Of a DNA stretch of 64,000 bases, positions 16,708 through 25,561 are shown in pieces. The position numbers and the translations under genes were made by a program. The notes below the pieces were generated by a model, which saw only the letters and a program-made list of their open reading frames with translations, had not been told where the DNA came from and did not search any database. Within the stretch, counting starts at the first letter, position 1. Every line of letters begins with the position of its first letter. Source of the DNA: F-183 sp964627455 (lineage in GTDB: Bacteria > Acidobacteriota > Terriglobia > Bryobacterales > Bryobacteraceae); assembly GCA_964627455.1 (NCBI GenBank), contig CAZVKC010000016.1:43652-107651 (forward strand), given 5' to 3'.

Positions 16708-16725
16708 CCTACAATAAGTATAAGA

Positions 16726-17280
16726 ATGCCATTCGATTCCGCCAGTTTCGGACCCGCCGTTGCAGCTGTGCTCGCGGTGGACGGGCGCGGCGAGCGACTG
16801 ATCCCGCTGGTGGCGAGCCGCGACGCCGCGGTGGCTGCGGCGATGAAACAGATCCACCGGGATTTGTTTGTTGACGCCGCGCATCCGGCGGGCGCGCTGG
16901 CCGGGTTGTGGACCTACTTCTCGTTCTTCGACGAAGCGCACAAGGTGGCGCAGGACGACGGTTCGGTGGAAGGTTCGTACTGGCACGGGATCCTGCACCG
17001 GCAGGAGCCGGACGCTTGGAACTCGGGATACTGGTTCCGCCGTGTGCGCAGCCATGCGGTGTTCGCGCCTCTCGCAGAGGCCGCATCCGAGATCGTCGAT
17101 CGCAACCCGGGCTGCGGCTTTCGCATCTCTAAGGGTTGGGACGCGAGCGCGTTCATCGACTATTGCGAAGAGGCGCGGCAGAGACCGGGATCGTTGCAGG
17201 AACGCGTCGCGCTGGAGATCCAGCGTGCGGAATGGCAACTGCTGTTCGAGCATTGTGCGCGACGAACGCAGACATACTGA
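16726..17280 (+). CDS. Conserved hypothetical protein
   Basis: 184 residues from ATG 16726, no signal peptide. The central block (YWHGILHRQEPDAWNSGYWF followed by RRVRSHAVF) is rich in Trp, His and Tyr and looks strongly conserved. I remember similar sequences in other Acidobacteria but no function. A cluster of His, Arg and acidic residues could be an active site. It lies 12 bases upstream of the adaptor-protein gene, so the two are probably co-transcribed. Confidence 0.75.
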   Translation: MPFDSASFGPAVAAVLAVDGRGERLIPLVASRDAAVAAAMKQIHRDLFVDAAHPAGALAGLWTYFSFFDEAHKVAQDDGSVEGSYWHGILHRQEPDAWNSGYWFRRVRSHAVFAPLAEAASEIVDRNPGCGFRISKGWDASAFIDYCEEARQRPGSLQERVALEIQRAEWQLLFEHCARRTQTY

Positions 17281-17292
17281 AGGACATATCGC

Positions 17293-18504
17293 TTGAAACG
17301 TATTGTTGGGCTTTTGTTGTTGGCTCTGATCGCCGCCGGTGTGTGGTGGATTCTGCAATGGCGGAACAGTCCGCCGGAAGTGGAGTTCGCGAAGACCACG
17401 CGGGAAACGATCGTCGATCTGTTGTCCACGAACGGCAAGATCGAACCCGTGGAGTGGGGCGCGGCGCGGAACGAGGTTCCGGGCGTGGTGCAGAAGGTCC
17501 ACGTGCGCAAGGGCGACAAGGTGGCCGCAGGGGCGCCGCTGATCGAGGTCGAGATGCGCGAGGCGAAGGCGGCGTATGAAGCGGCGCAGGCGCGCATTGC
17601 GCAGATCCGCGCGGAACTCGACACGATCGAACGCGGCGGGCGCGCGGCCGAACTCGCAACTCTGGACGGTTCGCTGAACTCGGCGCGGCAGGAGTTGTCA
17701 ACAGCGCAGCGCGAGGTGACCGAACTGGAGCGTCTGGTAGCGAAGAACGCGGCGACGCCTTATGAATTGACGACCGCGAAACAGCGTGTGCAGGCGGCGC
17801 AGGTGCAGATCCAGTCGCTGCAGACGCGGCGGAGTTCGCTGGTTGGCGCGTCGGATCGCGCGTCGGCGGAAGCGCGCCTGCGTGAAGCGGAAACATCGAA
17901 GAAGCTTGCGGAGCAACAGATCGCGCTCGGTACGGTGCGCGCGCCGATGAGCGGCGTGGTGTACCAGGTGGAGGTCCGCGCGGGGGATTACATCGCGCCG
18001 GGCAGTCTGATTGCTTCGGTCGGGAAGATCGAACAGGTGCGCGCGTTGATCTACGTCGATGAACCGGAACTCGGGCGCGTCGATATCGGCAAGCCTGTGA
18101 CCGTGACGTGGGACGCAAAGCCGGGGCGCGAGTGGAAGGGCACGGTGCAGAAGGTTCCGACGTCGATCACGGCGCTGGGCTCGCGGCAGGTGGGCGAGGT
18201 GCAGTGCGTGATCGAGAATCCGGATCTCGACCTGCTGCCGGGGTCGAACATCAACGCGTTCATTCGTGCGTCGGAAGTGGCGAGTGCGGTGGCGGTTCCC
18301 AAAGCCGCGCTGCGGCGCGAGGGCAATCAGACGGGCGTGTTCCTGCTGCAGAAGGACGAGATCGTGTGGCGTCCGCTGAAGCTGGGCGTGTCGAGTCTGG
18401 TGAAGGCGCAGGTGATCGAGGGCTTGCAGGAAGGCGACGCGGTGGCGATGCCGACCGAGCGCATCCTCAAGACCGGACTCAAGGTCGCGCCGAAGTTCCT
18501 GTAA
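17293..18504 (+). CDS. HlyD/RND-type periplasmic adaptor (membrane fusion) protein
   Basis: 403 residues from TTG 17293 with AAGGA nine bases upstream. A single N-terminal membrane anchor (IVGLLLLALIAAGVWWIL) is followed by half of a lipoyl domain (EVPGVVQKVHVRKGDKVAAGAP). A long coiled-coil hairpin spans about residues 95-215, rich in Ala/Glu/Arg heptads. Then come the second lipoyl half (TVRAPMSGVVYQVEVRAGDYI) and beta-barrel and membrane-proximal domains (IGKPVTVTWDAKPG, VAVPKAALRREG). It would link an inner-membrane ABC or RND pump to an outer-membrane channel, but no pump gene adjoins it. The 3' end overlaps the convergent DUF6702 gene by 26 bases. Confidence 0.92.
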   Translation: MKRIVGLLLLALIAAGVWWILQWRNSPPEVEFAKTTRETIVDLLSTNGKIEPVEWGAARNEVPGVVQKVHVRKGDKVAAGAPLIEVEMREAKAAYEAAQARIAQIRAELDTIERGGRAAELATLDGSLNSARQELSTAQREVTELERLVAKNAATPYELTTAKQRVQAAQVQIQSLQTRRSSLVGASDRASAEARLREAETSKKLAEQQIALGTVRAPMSGVVYQVEVRAGDYIAPGSLIASVGKIEQVRALIYVDEPELGRVDIGKPVTVTWDAKPGREWKGTVQKVPTSITALGSRQVGEVQCVIENPDLDLLPGSNINAFIRASEVASAVAVPKAALRREGNQTGVFLLQKDEIVWRPLKLGVSSLVKAQVIEGLQEGDAVAMPTERILKTGLKVAPKFL

Positions 18505-18994
18505 GCTTGACGGTCTGCCACGCGCCTTTTGCGGCGGCCGTAAACAGATGCTCGGAAGGCTTCGCGTTGGCCTTCTTGAGGCTGAGGATGTTCACCTGAT
18601 CGTTCAGCAGATCGAAGAGCAGGTCGTGGCGGATGCGAAGTCCGTCAGGACCTTCCGGCGCCTTGGCTTCGAGGTACGCGGTGATCTTCTGCACGGACAC
18701 TTCCATGCCGATCCACTTCAGTTGAAGCTTGACGTCTTTGCGCGCTTCGCGGATTTCAAAGGCCTTCTGCAAATAGGCGAAGACCAGCGGCTCTGCGTTG
18801 CGATCGACTTCGACCTGCCTGCCCGAGTCGCGACGCAGCAGCGTCTCGATGTCGTCGGCAGACATTACCATCACGATTTCGAGCGACTTCGATTGCTCGC
18901 TGTATTGGATCGACGTGAGGCTGGCGTGGACGCCGTGGGCCCACGCCGCTGTCGAAATCACCGCGAGAACCGCAAGGCGGTGGCTGATCGTCAC
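18479..18994 (-). CDS. DUF6702-family secreted protein
   Basis: 171 residues with a signal peptide (LAVLAVISTAAWAHG). The mature start HASLTSIQYSEQSKSLEIVM and DDIETLL match what I recall of DUF6702 (H-x-S-x-T-x-I-x-Y motif), as does the late segment LLFDLLNDQVNIL. Function is unknown. As I recall, in Bacteroidota this small protein commonly sits beside an M1-family peptidase gene, the same arrangement as here: its ATG overlaps the stop of the upstream M1 gene (ATGA). That suggests a periplasmic partner or chaperone of the peptidase. Confidence 0.8.
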   Translation of the reverse strand: MTISHRLAVLAVISTAAWAHGVHASLTSIQYSEQSKSLEIVMVMSADDIETLLRRDSGRQVEVDRNAEPLVFAYLQKAFEIREARKDVKLQLKWIGMEVSVQKITAYLEAKAPEGPDGLRIRHDLLFDLLNDQVNILSLKKANAKPSEHLFTAAAKGAWQTVKLTGTSARP

Positions 18995-21276
18995 TTCTTC
19001 GTTTCCGCGCCTTCCTTTTCGAGTTGCATCGGATTCTTCTCGCGCTGTTCTTTGAACAGTTGGAACGGGCTCTTCACGGGCTTGCGCGGGAAGTGGTTGT
19101 TCGCGAGATCCGTGTCGGCGGTTTCGAGAAACGGATCGAGCGTGATCTGCCGGATCTCTTTGCGCGTGACGTGGAGCTTCGAAACCTGGACATTATTCTT
19201 GCGCCAGATTTCGGCGGGGATTCGCAGGAGTTCGCTGCTGCCATCGGTGTATTCGATCTGAATGATGAGGGGCATCACGAGTCCACCGATGTTCTTGAAG
19301 TCCATCACGTAGAAGTTGAAGCCCGGCGCGAGCGCGGACTTCTCATCGGATTCGAGCGTGTCGAGGAGCTTCTTATATTCGGAGCGATCTCTCTCGGTGA
19401 CGGCGTACTCGTCGAACTTGTTGTAGAAGTCCGCAAGTTCCGGATAGTCGTCGATGCGGCGGTGCAGGGTCTTGTTGCGCTGTTCGGAGATCGACACCGG
19501 CTCTTCAGACTTGCGCTGCTTCGACGCGGGCTTTTCGAGGTCCGGATTCCTGGAGTCGAGAGTGTAGTGTTTGACGCCTTCGAGCGAGATGTCGGTGTGA
19601 TCGGTGGTGTAGAACCATCCGCGCCAGAACCAATCCAGATCGACACCGGACGCGTCTTCCATCGAGCGGAAGAAGTCCGCAGGCGTTGGGCGCTTGAACT
19701 TCCAGCGGCGCGAATACTCTTTGAACGCGTAGTCGAAGAGTTCGCGGCCCAGGATGGTTTCGCGCAGGATATTCAAGCCGGCGGCAGTCTTCAGATACGC
19801 ATTGCCGAACAGGTTGTAGACCGACTCCGAGTTCGTCATGATCGGGTCGTGCGTGGTGCTCGACATGTACTCGACGATGCGCCGCGGTTCGATTTCCCAG
19901 GACGGGTACTTGGGTTCCCACTCCTGCTCCGACAGGTACTGCAGGAACGTGTTGATGCCTTCATCGAGCCAGGTCCACTGGCGCTCATCGGAGTTCACCA
20001 CCATCGGGAAGTAGTTGTGGCCAACCTCGTGGATGACGACGGAGATGAGGTCGTACTTCGTGCGCTGCGAGTAGGTCCGGTCTTCCAGCGGGCGAGGACC
20101 GTTGAAGCAGATCATCGGGTATTCCATGCCGCCGCTGATGACGCCGTTGACGGAGATCGCGGTGGGGTACGGGTAGTCGAACGAGTATCGCGAGTAGATG
20201 TTCAGCGTGTGGACCACTGCCTGCGTGGAATAGCGTTCCCAGAGCGGGTTGCCTTCCTTCGGGTAGTAGGACATCGCCCAGGTCTTGTTGTGCAGTTGGG
20301 CATCCCAGATGAACTTGCGGGAGGTCGCGAAGGCGAAGTCGCGGACGTTCTGCGCGTGGAAGGTCCACGTCTTTTTGCCGGTGGGCTTGTGCTTCTCGTT
20401 CTCGATGGCCTCAGCTTCGGACACAATGATGACGGGCGTTTTGGAGGTCTCGGCCTTCTTCAGGCGTTCGCGCCAGACCGGCTTCAGGACCTGCGCGGGA
20501 TTCTGCAGCACGCCGGACCCGGCCACGACGTGATCATCGGGAACGGTGATGTCCACCTGATAATCACCGAACTCGAGCGTGAATTCGCCCTGGCCGAGAA
20601 ACTGCTTGTGCTGCCAGCCGTACACGTCGTAGTACGCCGCCATGCGCGGGAACCACTGCGCGAGGCAGTAGATGTTGTTGCCGTCCTTGTCGAAGCGTTC
20701 GTAGCCGGTGCGGCCGGGGATCCACTTCGAATTCGTGATGTTGTAGTTCCAGCCGATGTTGAAGGTGAACTTACCGCCGGGCAGGAGCGGTTCGCGAAGG
20801 TCCACGCGCATCATCGTCTTGACGATCGTGTGCGGGAGTTTGCCCCCGGTCCCGTCCGTCACCGATGTGATCTTGTAGCCGCCCGGAAAGGGATCGCGCA
20901 GCAAAGCCGCGGCCGTCTTGTACGGAAGCCGACTGAAGCTCGGCGCGGTCTGCGTGAGGATGGAATCCGACTTCGGATCCCAGATGTTCTGGTCCAACTG
21001 CAGCCAGAGATAAACCAGCGTATCGGGCGAGTTGTTGTGATAGGTGATCGTCTCGGATCCCGTCAGACGCTGGTTCTCGTCGTCGATCTCGACTTTGATC
21101 TTGTAGTCCGCGCGTTGCTGCCAGTATTTGTGGCCGGGCGCGCCCGACGCCGTGCGGTATTCGTTGGGCGTCGGCAGCACTTCTTCGAGTTGCCGGAACT
21201 TGTCGATCGGGCTGAGCTTCGACTGCGCAAAGACGACGGCCATCGACAGCGAGGCCAGAATCAGAGGCTTTCTCAC
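18991..21276 (-). CDS. M1-family zinc metallopeptidase (tandem copy A)
   Basis: 761 residues with signal peptide (MRKPLILASLSMAVVFAQ). The catalytic site is H416-E-V-G-H420 with third zinc ligand E439 (WLDEG), the exact HExxH-18-E spacing of M1 gluzincins. The exopeptidase loop reads SGGMEYP rather than GAMEN. The N-terminal domain is the usual beta-saddle (YKIKVEIDDENQRLTGSETI). The C-terminal region (DLDWFWRGWFYTTDH, RRIDDYPELADFYNKFDEYA) is helical. It should trim peptides in the periplasm. It overlaps copy B upstream by four bases (ATGA) and DUF6702 downstream by four, forming one coupled operon. It is very similar to copy B throughout. Confidence 0.95.
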   Translation of the reverse strand: MRKPLILASLSMAVVFAQSKLSPIDKFRQLEEVLPTPNEYRTASGAPGHKYWQQRADYKIKVEIDDENQRLTGSETITYHNNSPDTLVYLWLQLDQNIWDPKSDSILTQTAPSFSRLPYKTAAALLRDPFPGGYKITSVTDGTGGKLPHTIVKTMMRVDLREPLLPGGKFTFNIGWNYNITNSKWIPGRTGYERFDKDGNNIYCLAQWFPRMAAYYDVYGWQHKQFLGQGEFTLEFGDYQVDITVPDDHVVAGSGVLQNPAQVLKPVWRERLKKAETSKTPVIIVSEAEAIENEKHKPTGKKTWTFHAQNVRDFAFATSRKFIWDAQLHNKTWAMSYYPKEGNPLWERYSTQAVVHTLNIYSRYSFDYPYPTAISVNGVISGGMEYPMICFNGPRPLEDRTYSQRTKYDLISVVIHEVGHNYFPMVVNSDERQWTWLDEGINTFLQYLSEQEWEPKYPSWEIEPRRIVEYMSSTTHDPIMTNSESVYNLFGNAYLKTAAGLNILRETILGRELFDYAFKEYSRRWKFKRPTPADFFRSMEDASGVDLDWFWRGWFYTTDHTDISLEGVKHYTLDSRNPDLEKPASKQRKSEEPVSISEQRNKTLHRRIDDYPELADFYNKFDEYAVTERDRSEYKKLLDTLESDEKSALAPGFNFYVMDFKNIGGLVMPLIIQIEYTDGSSELLRIPAEIWRKNNVQVSKLHVTRKEIRQITLDPFLETADTDLANNHFPRKPVKSPFQLFKEQREKNPMQLEKEGAETKK

Positions 21277-23618
21277 TGCTGGGACGCTCCGCTTCCGCTC
21301 GTCGTCGGCTCGGCGGACTTGGGCGAGGCGCCTTCCTTTTCGATCTGCATCGGATTTTTCTCGCGTCGTTCCTTGAACAACTGGAACGGACTCTTCACCG
21401 GCTTTCGCGGGAAGAAGTTGTTGGTGAGATCGGTGTCGGCCGTTTCAAGGAAGGGATCGACAGTGATCTGCTTGATCTCTTTGCGCGTGACGTGAAGCTT
21501 CGAGACCTGGATGTTGTTTTTGCGCCAGATCTCGGCCGGGATCCGCTGCATTTCGCTCGTGCCGTCGACATACTCGATCTTGAGGATCAGCGGCATGACG
21601 AGTCCACCGACGTTCTTGAAGTCCATCACGTAGAAGTTGAAGCCGGGAGTGAGTGCGGACTTCTCATCCGCCTCGAGCGTGTCGAGGAACTTCTTGTACT
21701 CGTTGCGATCGCGCTCCGTCACGGCGTACTCGTCGAACTTGTTGTAGAAGTCCGCGAGTTCGGGATAGTCGTCGATGCGGCGATGCAGCGTCTTGTTGCG
21801 CTGCTCGGATATGCTGACCGGCTCTTCGGCCTTGCGCTGCTTCAACGCGGGCTTTTCGAGATCCGGATTCTTCGTATCGAGAGTGTAGAGCTTGACGTTC
21901 TCGAGCGAGATGTCGGTGTGGTCGGTGGTGTAGAACCAGCCGCGCCAGAACCAGTCCAGATCGACGCCGCTGGCGTCTTCCATCGTGCGGAAGAAGTCGG
22001 CGGGCGTGGGCCGTTTGAACTTCCAGCGTCGCGAATACTCTTTGAACGCGAAGTCGAAGAGTTCGCGGCCGAGGATGGTTTCCCGCAGGATATTGAGGCC
22101 GACTTCGGTCTTGTGATAGGCGTTCGAGCCGAGGTTGATGATCGATTCCGAGTTGGTCATGATCGGCTCCTGGATGTTACTGGTCATGTACTCGGTGATG
22201 CCGCGCGGTTCGCCGCGGCGCGAGGGATAGTTGGGTTCCCACTCCTGTTCGCTGAGGTACTGCAGGAAGGAGTTGATGCCTTCATCGAGCCAGGTCCACT
22301 GGCGCTCGTCGGAGTTCACCACCATCGGGAAGTAGTTGTGTCCGACTTCGTGGATGACGACGGAGATGAGTCCGTATTTGGTGCGTGCGGAATAGGTCTT
22401 GTCTTCCTGCGGACGCGGTCCGTTGAAGCAGATCATCGGGTATTCCATTCCGCCCTGCACGACACCGTTCACGGAGATCGCGGTGGGGTACGGATAGAGG
22501 AACGAGTAGCGCGAGTAGGTGTTCAGCGTGTGGACCACAGCCTGCGTCGAGTAGCGTTCCCAGAGCGGATTCCCTTCCTTGGGGAAGTACGACATCGCCC
22601 AGGTGTTGTGACCTCCGGCCGTGTGCAGTTGCGCATCCCAGATGAACTTGCGGGAACTCGCGAATGCAAAGTCACGGACGTTCTGCGCATGGAAGATCCA
22701 CGTCTTCTTACCTGTGGGCTTGCTCTTTTCGTTGGCGATCGCTTCGGCTTCCGTCACGATGAGGACCGGTGTCTTCGACGTTTCGGCTTTCTTGAGGCGC
22801 TCGCGCCAGACGGGCTTCAGCACCTGCGCGGGATTCTGCAGAACGCCGGTCGACGCGACGACGTGATCATCCGGCACGGTGATCTCAACCTGATAGTCCC
22901 CGAATTCGAGCGTGAATTCGCCCTGTCCGAGGAACTGTTTGTGCTGCCAGCCATACACGTCGTAGTAGGCGGCGAGGCGAGGAAACCACTGCGCCATGCA
23001 GTAGAGATAGTTACCGTCTTTGGGGAAGTGCTCGTAACCGGTGCGGCCGGGCAACCACTTCGAGTTCGTGATGTTGTAGTTCCAAGCGACGTTGAAGACG
23101 AACTTCGCGCCGGGCAGGAGCGGCTCGCGAAGATCCACGCGCATCATCGTTTTGACGACCGTGTGCGGCAGTGTGCCTCCGCTGGCGTCGGTCACGCTCG
23201 CGATCTTGTATCCGCCCGGGAACGGATCACGCAGCAGCGACGCGGCCGTGCGATACGGGAACTGCTTGAAGTCCGGCGCGGTGCGCGTGGTCATCGAGTC
23301 CGAACCGGGCTCCCAGATGTTCTGGTCGAGTTGCAGCCAGAGATACATCAGGGTATCGGGCGAGTTGTTGTGATAGGTGATCGTCTCGGATCCCGTGAGG
23401 CGCTGGTTGACGTCGTCGATTTCGACCTTGATTTTGTAGTCGGCGCGCTGCTGCCAGTACTTGTGGCCGGGCGCTCCCGATGCCGTGCGGTATTCGTTGG
23501 GCGTTGGCAGAACTTCTTCCAACTGCCGGAACTTGTCGATGGGACTCAGCTTGGATTGAGCAGAAAGAAACAGGCACGCAGAGGCCGCCAGGGTCGTGGC
23601 GGCGAGCTTGATCACCAT
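21273..23618 (-). CDS. M1-family zinc metallopeptidase (tandem copy B)
   Basis: 781 residues from ATG 23618, which gives a clean signal peptide (MVIKLAATTLAASACLFLSA); the frame stays open further upstream. Zinc site H423-E-V-G-H427 with E446. Compared with copy A it has an insertion around LHTAGGHNTWAM and a longer C-terminal tail (SAEPTTSGSGASQQ); long stretches including the active-site block are identical. This is a recent tandem duplication that has kept translational coupling. Its start codon overlaps the end of the SAM hydrolase gene by seven bases. Confidence 0.95.
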   Translation of the reverse strand: MVIKLAATTLAASACLFLSAQSKLSPIDKFRQLEEVLPTPNEYRTASGAPGHKYWQQRADYKIKVEIDDVNQRLTGSETITYHNNSPDTLMYLWLQLDQNIWEPGSDSMTTRTAPDFKQFPYRTAASLLRDPFPGGYKIASVTDASGGTLPHTVVKTMMRVDLREPLLPGAKFVFNVAWNYNITNSKWLPGRTGYEHFPKDGNYLYCMAQWFPRLAAYYDVYGWQHKQFLGQGEFTLEFGDYQVEITVPDDHVVASTGVLQNPAQVLKPVWRERLKKAETSKTPVLIVTEAEAIANEKSKPTGKKTWIFHAQNVRDFAFASSRKFIWDAQLHTAGGHNTWAMSYFPKEGNPLWERYSTQAVVHTLNTYSRYSFLYPYPTAISVNGVVQGGMEYPMICFNGPRPQEDKTYSARTKYGLISVVIHEVGHNYFPMVVNSDERQWTWLDEGINSFLQYLSEQEWEPNYPSRRGEPRGITEYMTSNIQEPIMTNSESIINLGSNAYHKTEVGLNILRETILGRELFDFAFKEYSRRWKFKRPTPADFFRTMEDASGVDLDWFWRGWFYTTDHTDISLENVKLYTLDTKNPDLEKPALKQRKAEEPVSISEQRNKTLHRRIDDYPELADFYNKFDEYAVTERDRNEYKKFLDTLEADEKSALTPGFNFYVMDFKNVGGLVMPLILKIEYVDGTSEMQRIPAEIWRKNNIQVSKLHVTRKEIKQITVDPFLETADTDLTNNFFPRKPVKSPFQLFKERREKNPMQIEKEGASPKSAEPTTSGSGASQQ

Positions 23619-24409
23619 AGGCTTAATTCTAGCGGGGCGCCTGCGCCGCAACCAAGCTGACGGGCTGCCGAACCCTGGCACACAGACACTTCCAGATAGC
23701 CCGAACTGCCTTCGATCACGAAGACTTCACCGAAGCCGGCTTCCTGATAATTGGTCGCAAAGCGGCTCACGATGTAGCTGCCGACGAGGAGTTCGAAATG
23801 CTTTGCTTTGCCGACCTCGAACTCGCTGGAACGGAGATTGGTGATGAGGTTGCCGAAGTGGTCGACCTTGAGCACCTGCCCGGTCCAGACGCGCTTGCCG
23901 GTGCGTGTGGCGAAGATCGCAGTGGCCTGCGTGTAATCCTTGATGAGAGGCCCGAACTGCGCTGGCTTCGCTTTGCCGGACGCGAGATGCGCAGCGCTCG
24001 GCGCGAAGACGTCGCGGCCGTGGAACGTGTTGCTGAGGGTCGCGAGGAAGAACTTCTTGTTGGTGATCGCGCGGACCTTGTGCTTTGGCTCGGCGGCGTA
24101 GAGCAGCGTGAAGAGGCCGTTGTCGGGACCAATGAAGTATTGGCCCGCCGCTTCGACGAGGATCGGGCGGCGCGAGGTGCCGACGCCGGGGTCCACGACC
24201 ACGACGTGGATCGTGCCCCTGGGGAAGTAGCGGTACGCCTGTTCGAGGATGAAACCGCCCTCGAGGATTTCGTACGGTGTCACCTGATGGCAGATGTCGA
24301 TGACGGTGGATTGCGGAGCGATTCCGGCGATCACGCCTTTCATGGTTCCGACGTAGTGGTCGGCAAGTCCGAAGTCCGTGGTGAGCGTAATGACGGGTTT
24401 GCGAGGCAT
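23612..24409 (-). CDS. S-adenosyl-L-methionine hydrolase (adenosine-forming), DUF62/SAM hydroxide adenosyltransferase
   Basis: 265 residues from ATG 24409. Family motifs: ITLTTDFGLADHYVGTMKG at the N-terminus (split as TTDFG and YVGTMKG), VVVDPGVGTSRRP, YFIGPDNGLFT, FHGRDVFAPSAAHLA, and VLKVDHFGNLITNL. These enzymes use an activated water to convert SAM to adenosine and methionine; the fluorinase-type halide loop was not seen. The gene is first of four overlapping minus-strand genes (with the M1 peptidases and DUF6702), although no metabolic link is obvious. It is divergent from the cysteine desulfurase with an 18-base gap. Confidence 0.93.
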   Translation of the reverse strand: MPRKPVITLTTDFGLADHYVGTMKGVIAGIAPQSTVIDICHQVTPYEILEGGFILEQAYRYFPRGTIHVVVVDPGVGTSRRPILVEAAGQYFIGPDNGLFTLLYAAEPKHKVRAITNKKFFLATLSNTFHGRDVFAPSAAHLASGKAKPAQFGPLIKDYTQATAIFATRTGKRVWTGQVLKVDHFGNLITNLRSSEFEVGKAKHFELLVGSYIVSRFATNYQEAGFGEVFVIEGSSGYLEVSVCQGSAARQLGCGAGAPLELSLW

Positions 24410-24427
24410 GGTTGGTAAACTGGTGGT

Positions 24428-25561
24428 GTGGATCGTTTTTACTTCGATCACAACGCGACAACACCAGTATCGCCTGAGGTGATGGAGGCATTTCTGCCTT
24501 TGCTCACCGAGGCGTTCGGCAACGCGTCTTCGATCCACCATTTCGGGCAGACGGCGAAGCATCGATTGGAATCCGCGCGGCGGCAGGTGGCGGCGCTGTT
24601 GGGCTGCCAAGCGACCGAGATCGTGTTCACGTCGGGTGGCACAGAATCCAACAATCTGGCGATTCAGGGTGCGGTACGGGCTTCGGTGTACGCGCGGAAG
24701 CATGTCGTCACGACGGCGATCGAACATCCGGCGGTGCTGGGTCCTTGTGCGGCGTTGGATGGCGTTGATGTGACTGTCGTGCCAGTGGGATCCTCCGGGG
24801 TCGTGGATCCGGACGATGTGCGTCGCGCGATGCGTCCCGGCGAGACGGTGCTGGTGAGCGTGATGCACGCCAACAACGAGATCGGGACCATCCAGCCGAT
24901 TCGCGAGATCGCGGCGATCGCACGTGATGGCGGAGCATTGATGCATTCGGACGGTGTGCAGGCGGCGGGCAAGATTGCAGTGCATGCGCCCGATGTGGAC
25001 CTGTACACGATCAGTGGTCACAAGCTGTATGCGCCCAAAGGTATCGGCGCGTTGTATGTTCGCAAGGGCGTAAAACTGGCGCCGCTGGCGTTCGGCGGGC
25101 ATCAGGAACGCGACCGTCGTCCGGGCACGGAGAATGTCCCGGGAGCCGTAGCATTGGGGCGAGCGTCGGTTCTCGATCGCGGACTTCCCTCCCCTGCATT
25201 GCGCGATCGTCTCGAACGCGGCGTTTGCGAACGTGTGGGCTTTGCGTCGGTGAACTGCGCGGGGTCGCCACGCGTGCCGAATACGGCGAACATCAGATTC
25301 GAAGGCATCGAAGGCGAACCGCTGGTGATCGCGTTGGACCTGAAGGGATTCGCCGTATCGAGCGGCGCGGCCTGTTCGAGCGGCGCGGTGGAACCTTCGC
25401 ATGTACTCACCGCGATCGGCCTCAGCAAGGAAGACGCACGGTCCTGCCTGCGGATCTCGCTCGGACGCAGCAACGACGAAGCACAGGTCGACGCATTGAT
25501 TGAAGCCGTTTCGCAGGCTGCGCATCACTTATATAGGGTCTCTCCCGCATATGCCGGCTAA
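24428..25561 (+). CDS. Cysteine desulfurase (NifS/IscS-like)
   Basis: 377 residues from GTG 24428. PLP-dependent class V aminotransferase fold: YFDHNATTPVSPEV, FTSGGTESNNLAIQG, the AIEHPAV segment, HANNEIGTIQPI, the PLP lysine in TISGHKLYAPKG, and the catalytic Cys in SSGAACSSG near the C-terminus. It releases sulfur from cysteine as an enzyme persulfide. The next gene, mnmA, overlaps it by 11 bases, so this copy probably feeds sulfur to tRNA 2-thiolation and perhaps to Fe-S assembly. Confidence 0.95.
   Translation: MDRFYFDHNATTPVSPEVMEAFLPLLTEAFGNASSIHHFGQTAKHRLESARRQVAALLGCQATEIVFTSGGTESNNLAIQGAVRASVYARKHVVTTAIEHPAVLGPCAALDGVDVTVVPVGSSGVVDPDDVRRAMRPGETVLVSVMHANNEIGTIQPIREIAAIARDGGALMHSDGVQAAGKIAVHAPDVDLYTISGHKLYAPKGIGALYVRKGVKLAPLAFGGHQERDRRPGTENVPGAVALGRASVLDRGLPSPALRDRLERGVCERVGFASVNCAGSPRVPNTANIRFEGIEGEPLVIALDLKGFAVSSGAACSSGAVEPSHVLTAIGLSKEDARSCLRISLGRSNDEAQVDALIEAVSQAAHHLYRVSPAYAG

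Noticed and set aside
19024..23660. Very long plus-strand open frames (over 700 codons) opposite the two M1 peptidase genes
   Set aside because: They mirror the GC-rich codon pattern of real genes on the other strand, have Arg/Val/Asp-rich low-complexity translations, and match no family. The two resemble each other only because the M1 genes are duplicates.
23612..24409. Fluorinase or chlorinase function for the SAM-dependent enzyme
   Set aside because: The motifs match the hydrolase (DUF62) group and no halide-binding insertion loop was seen.
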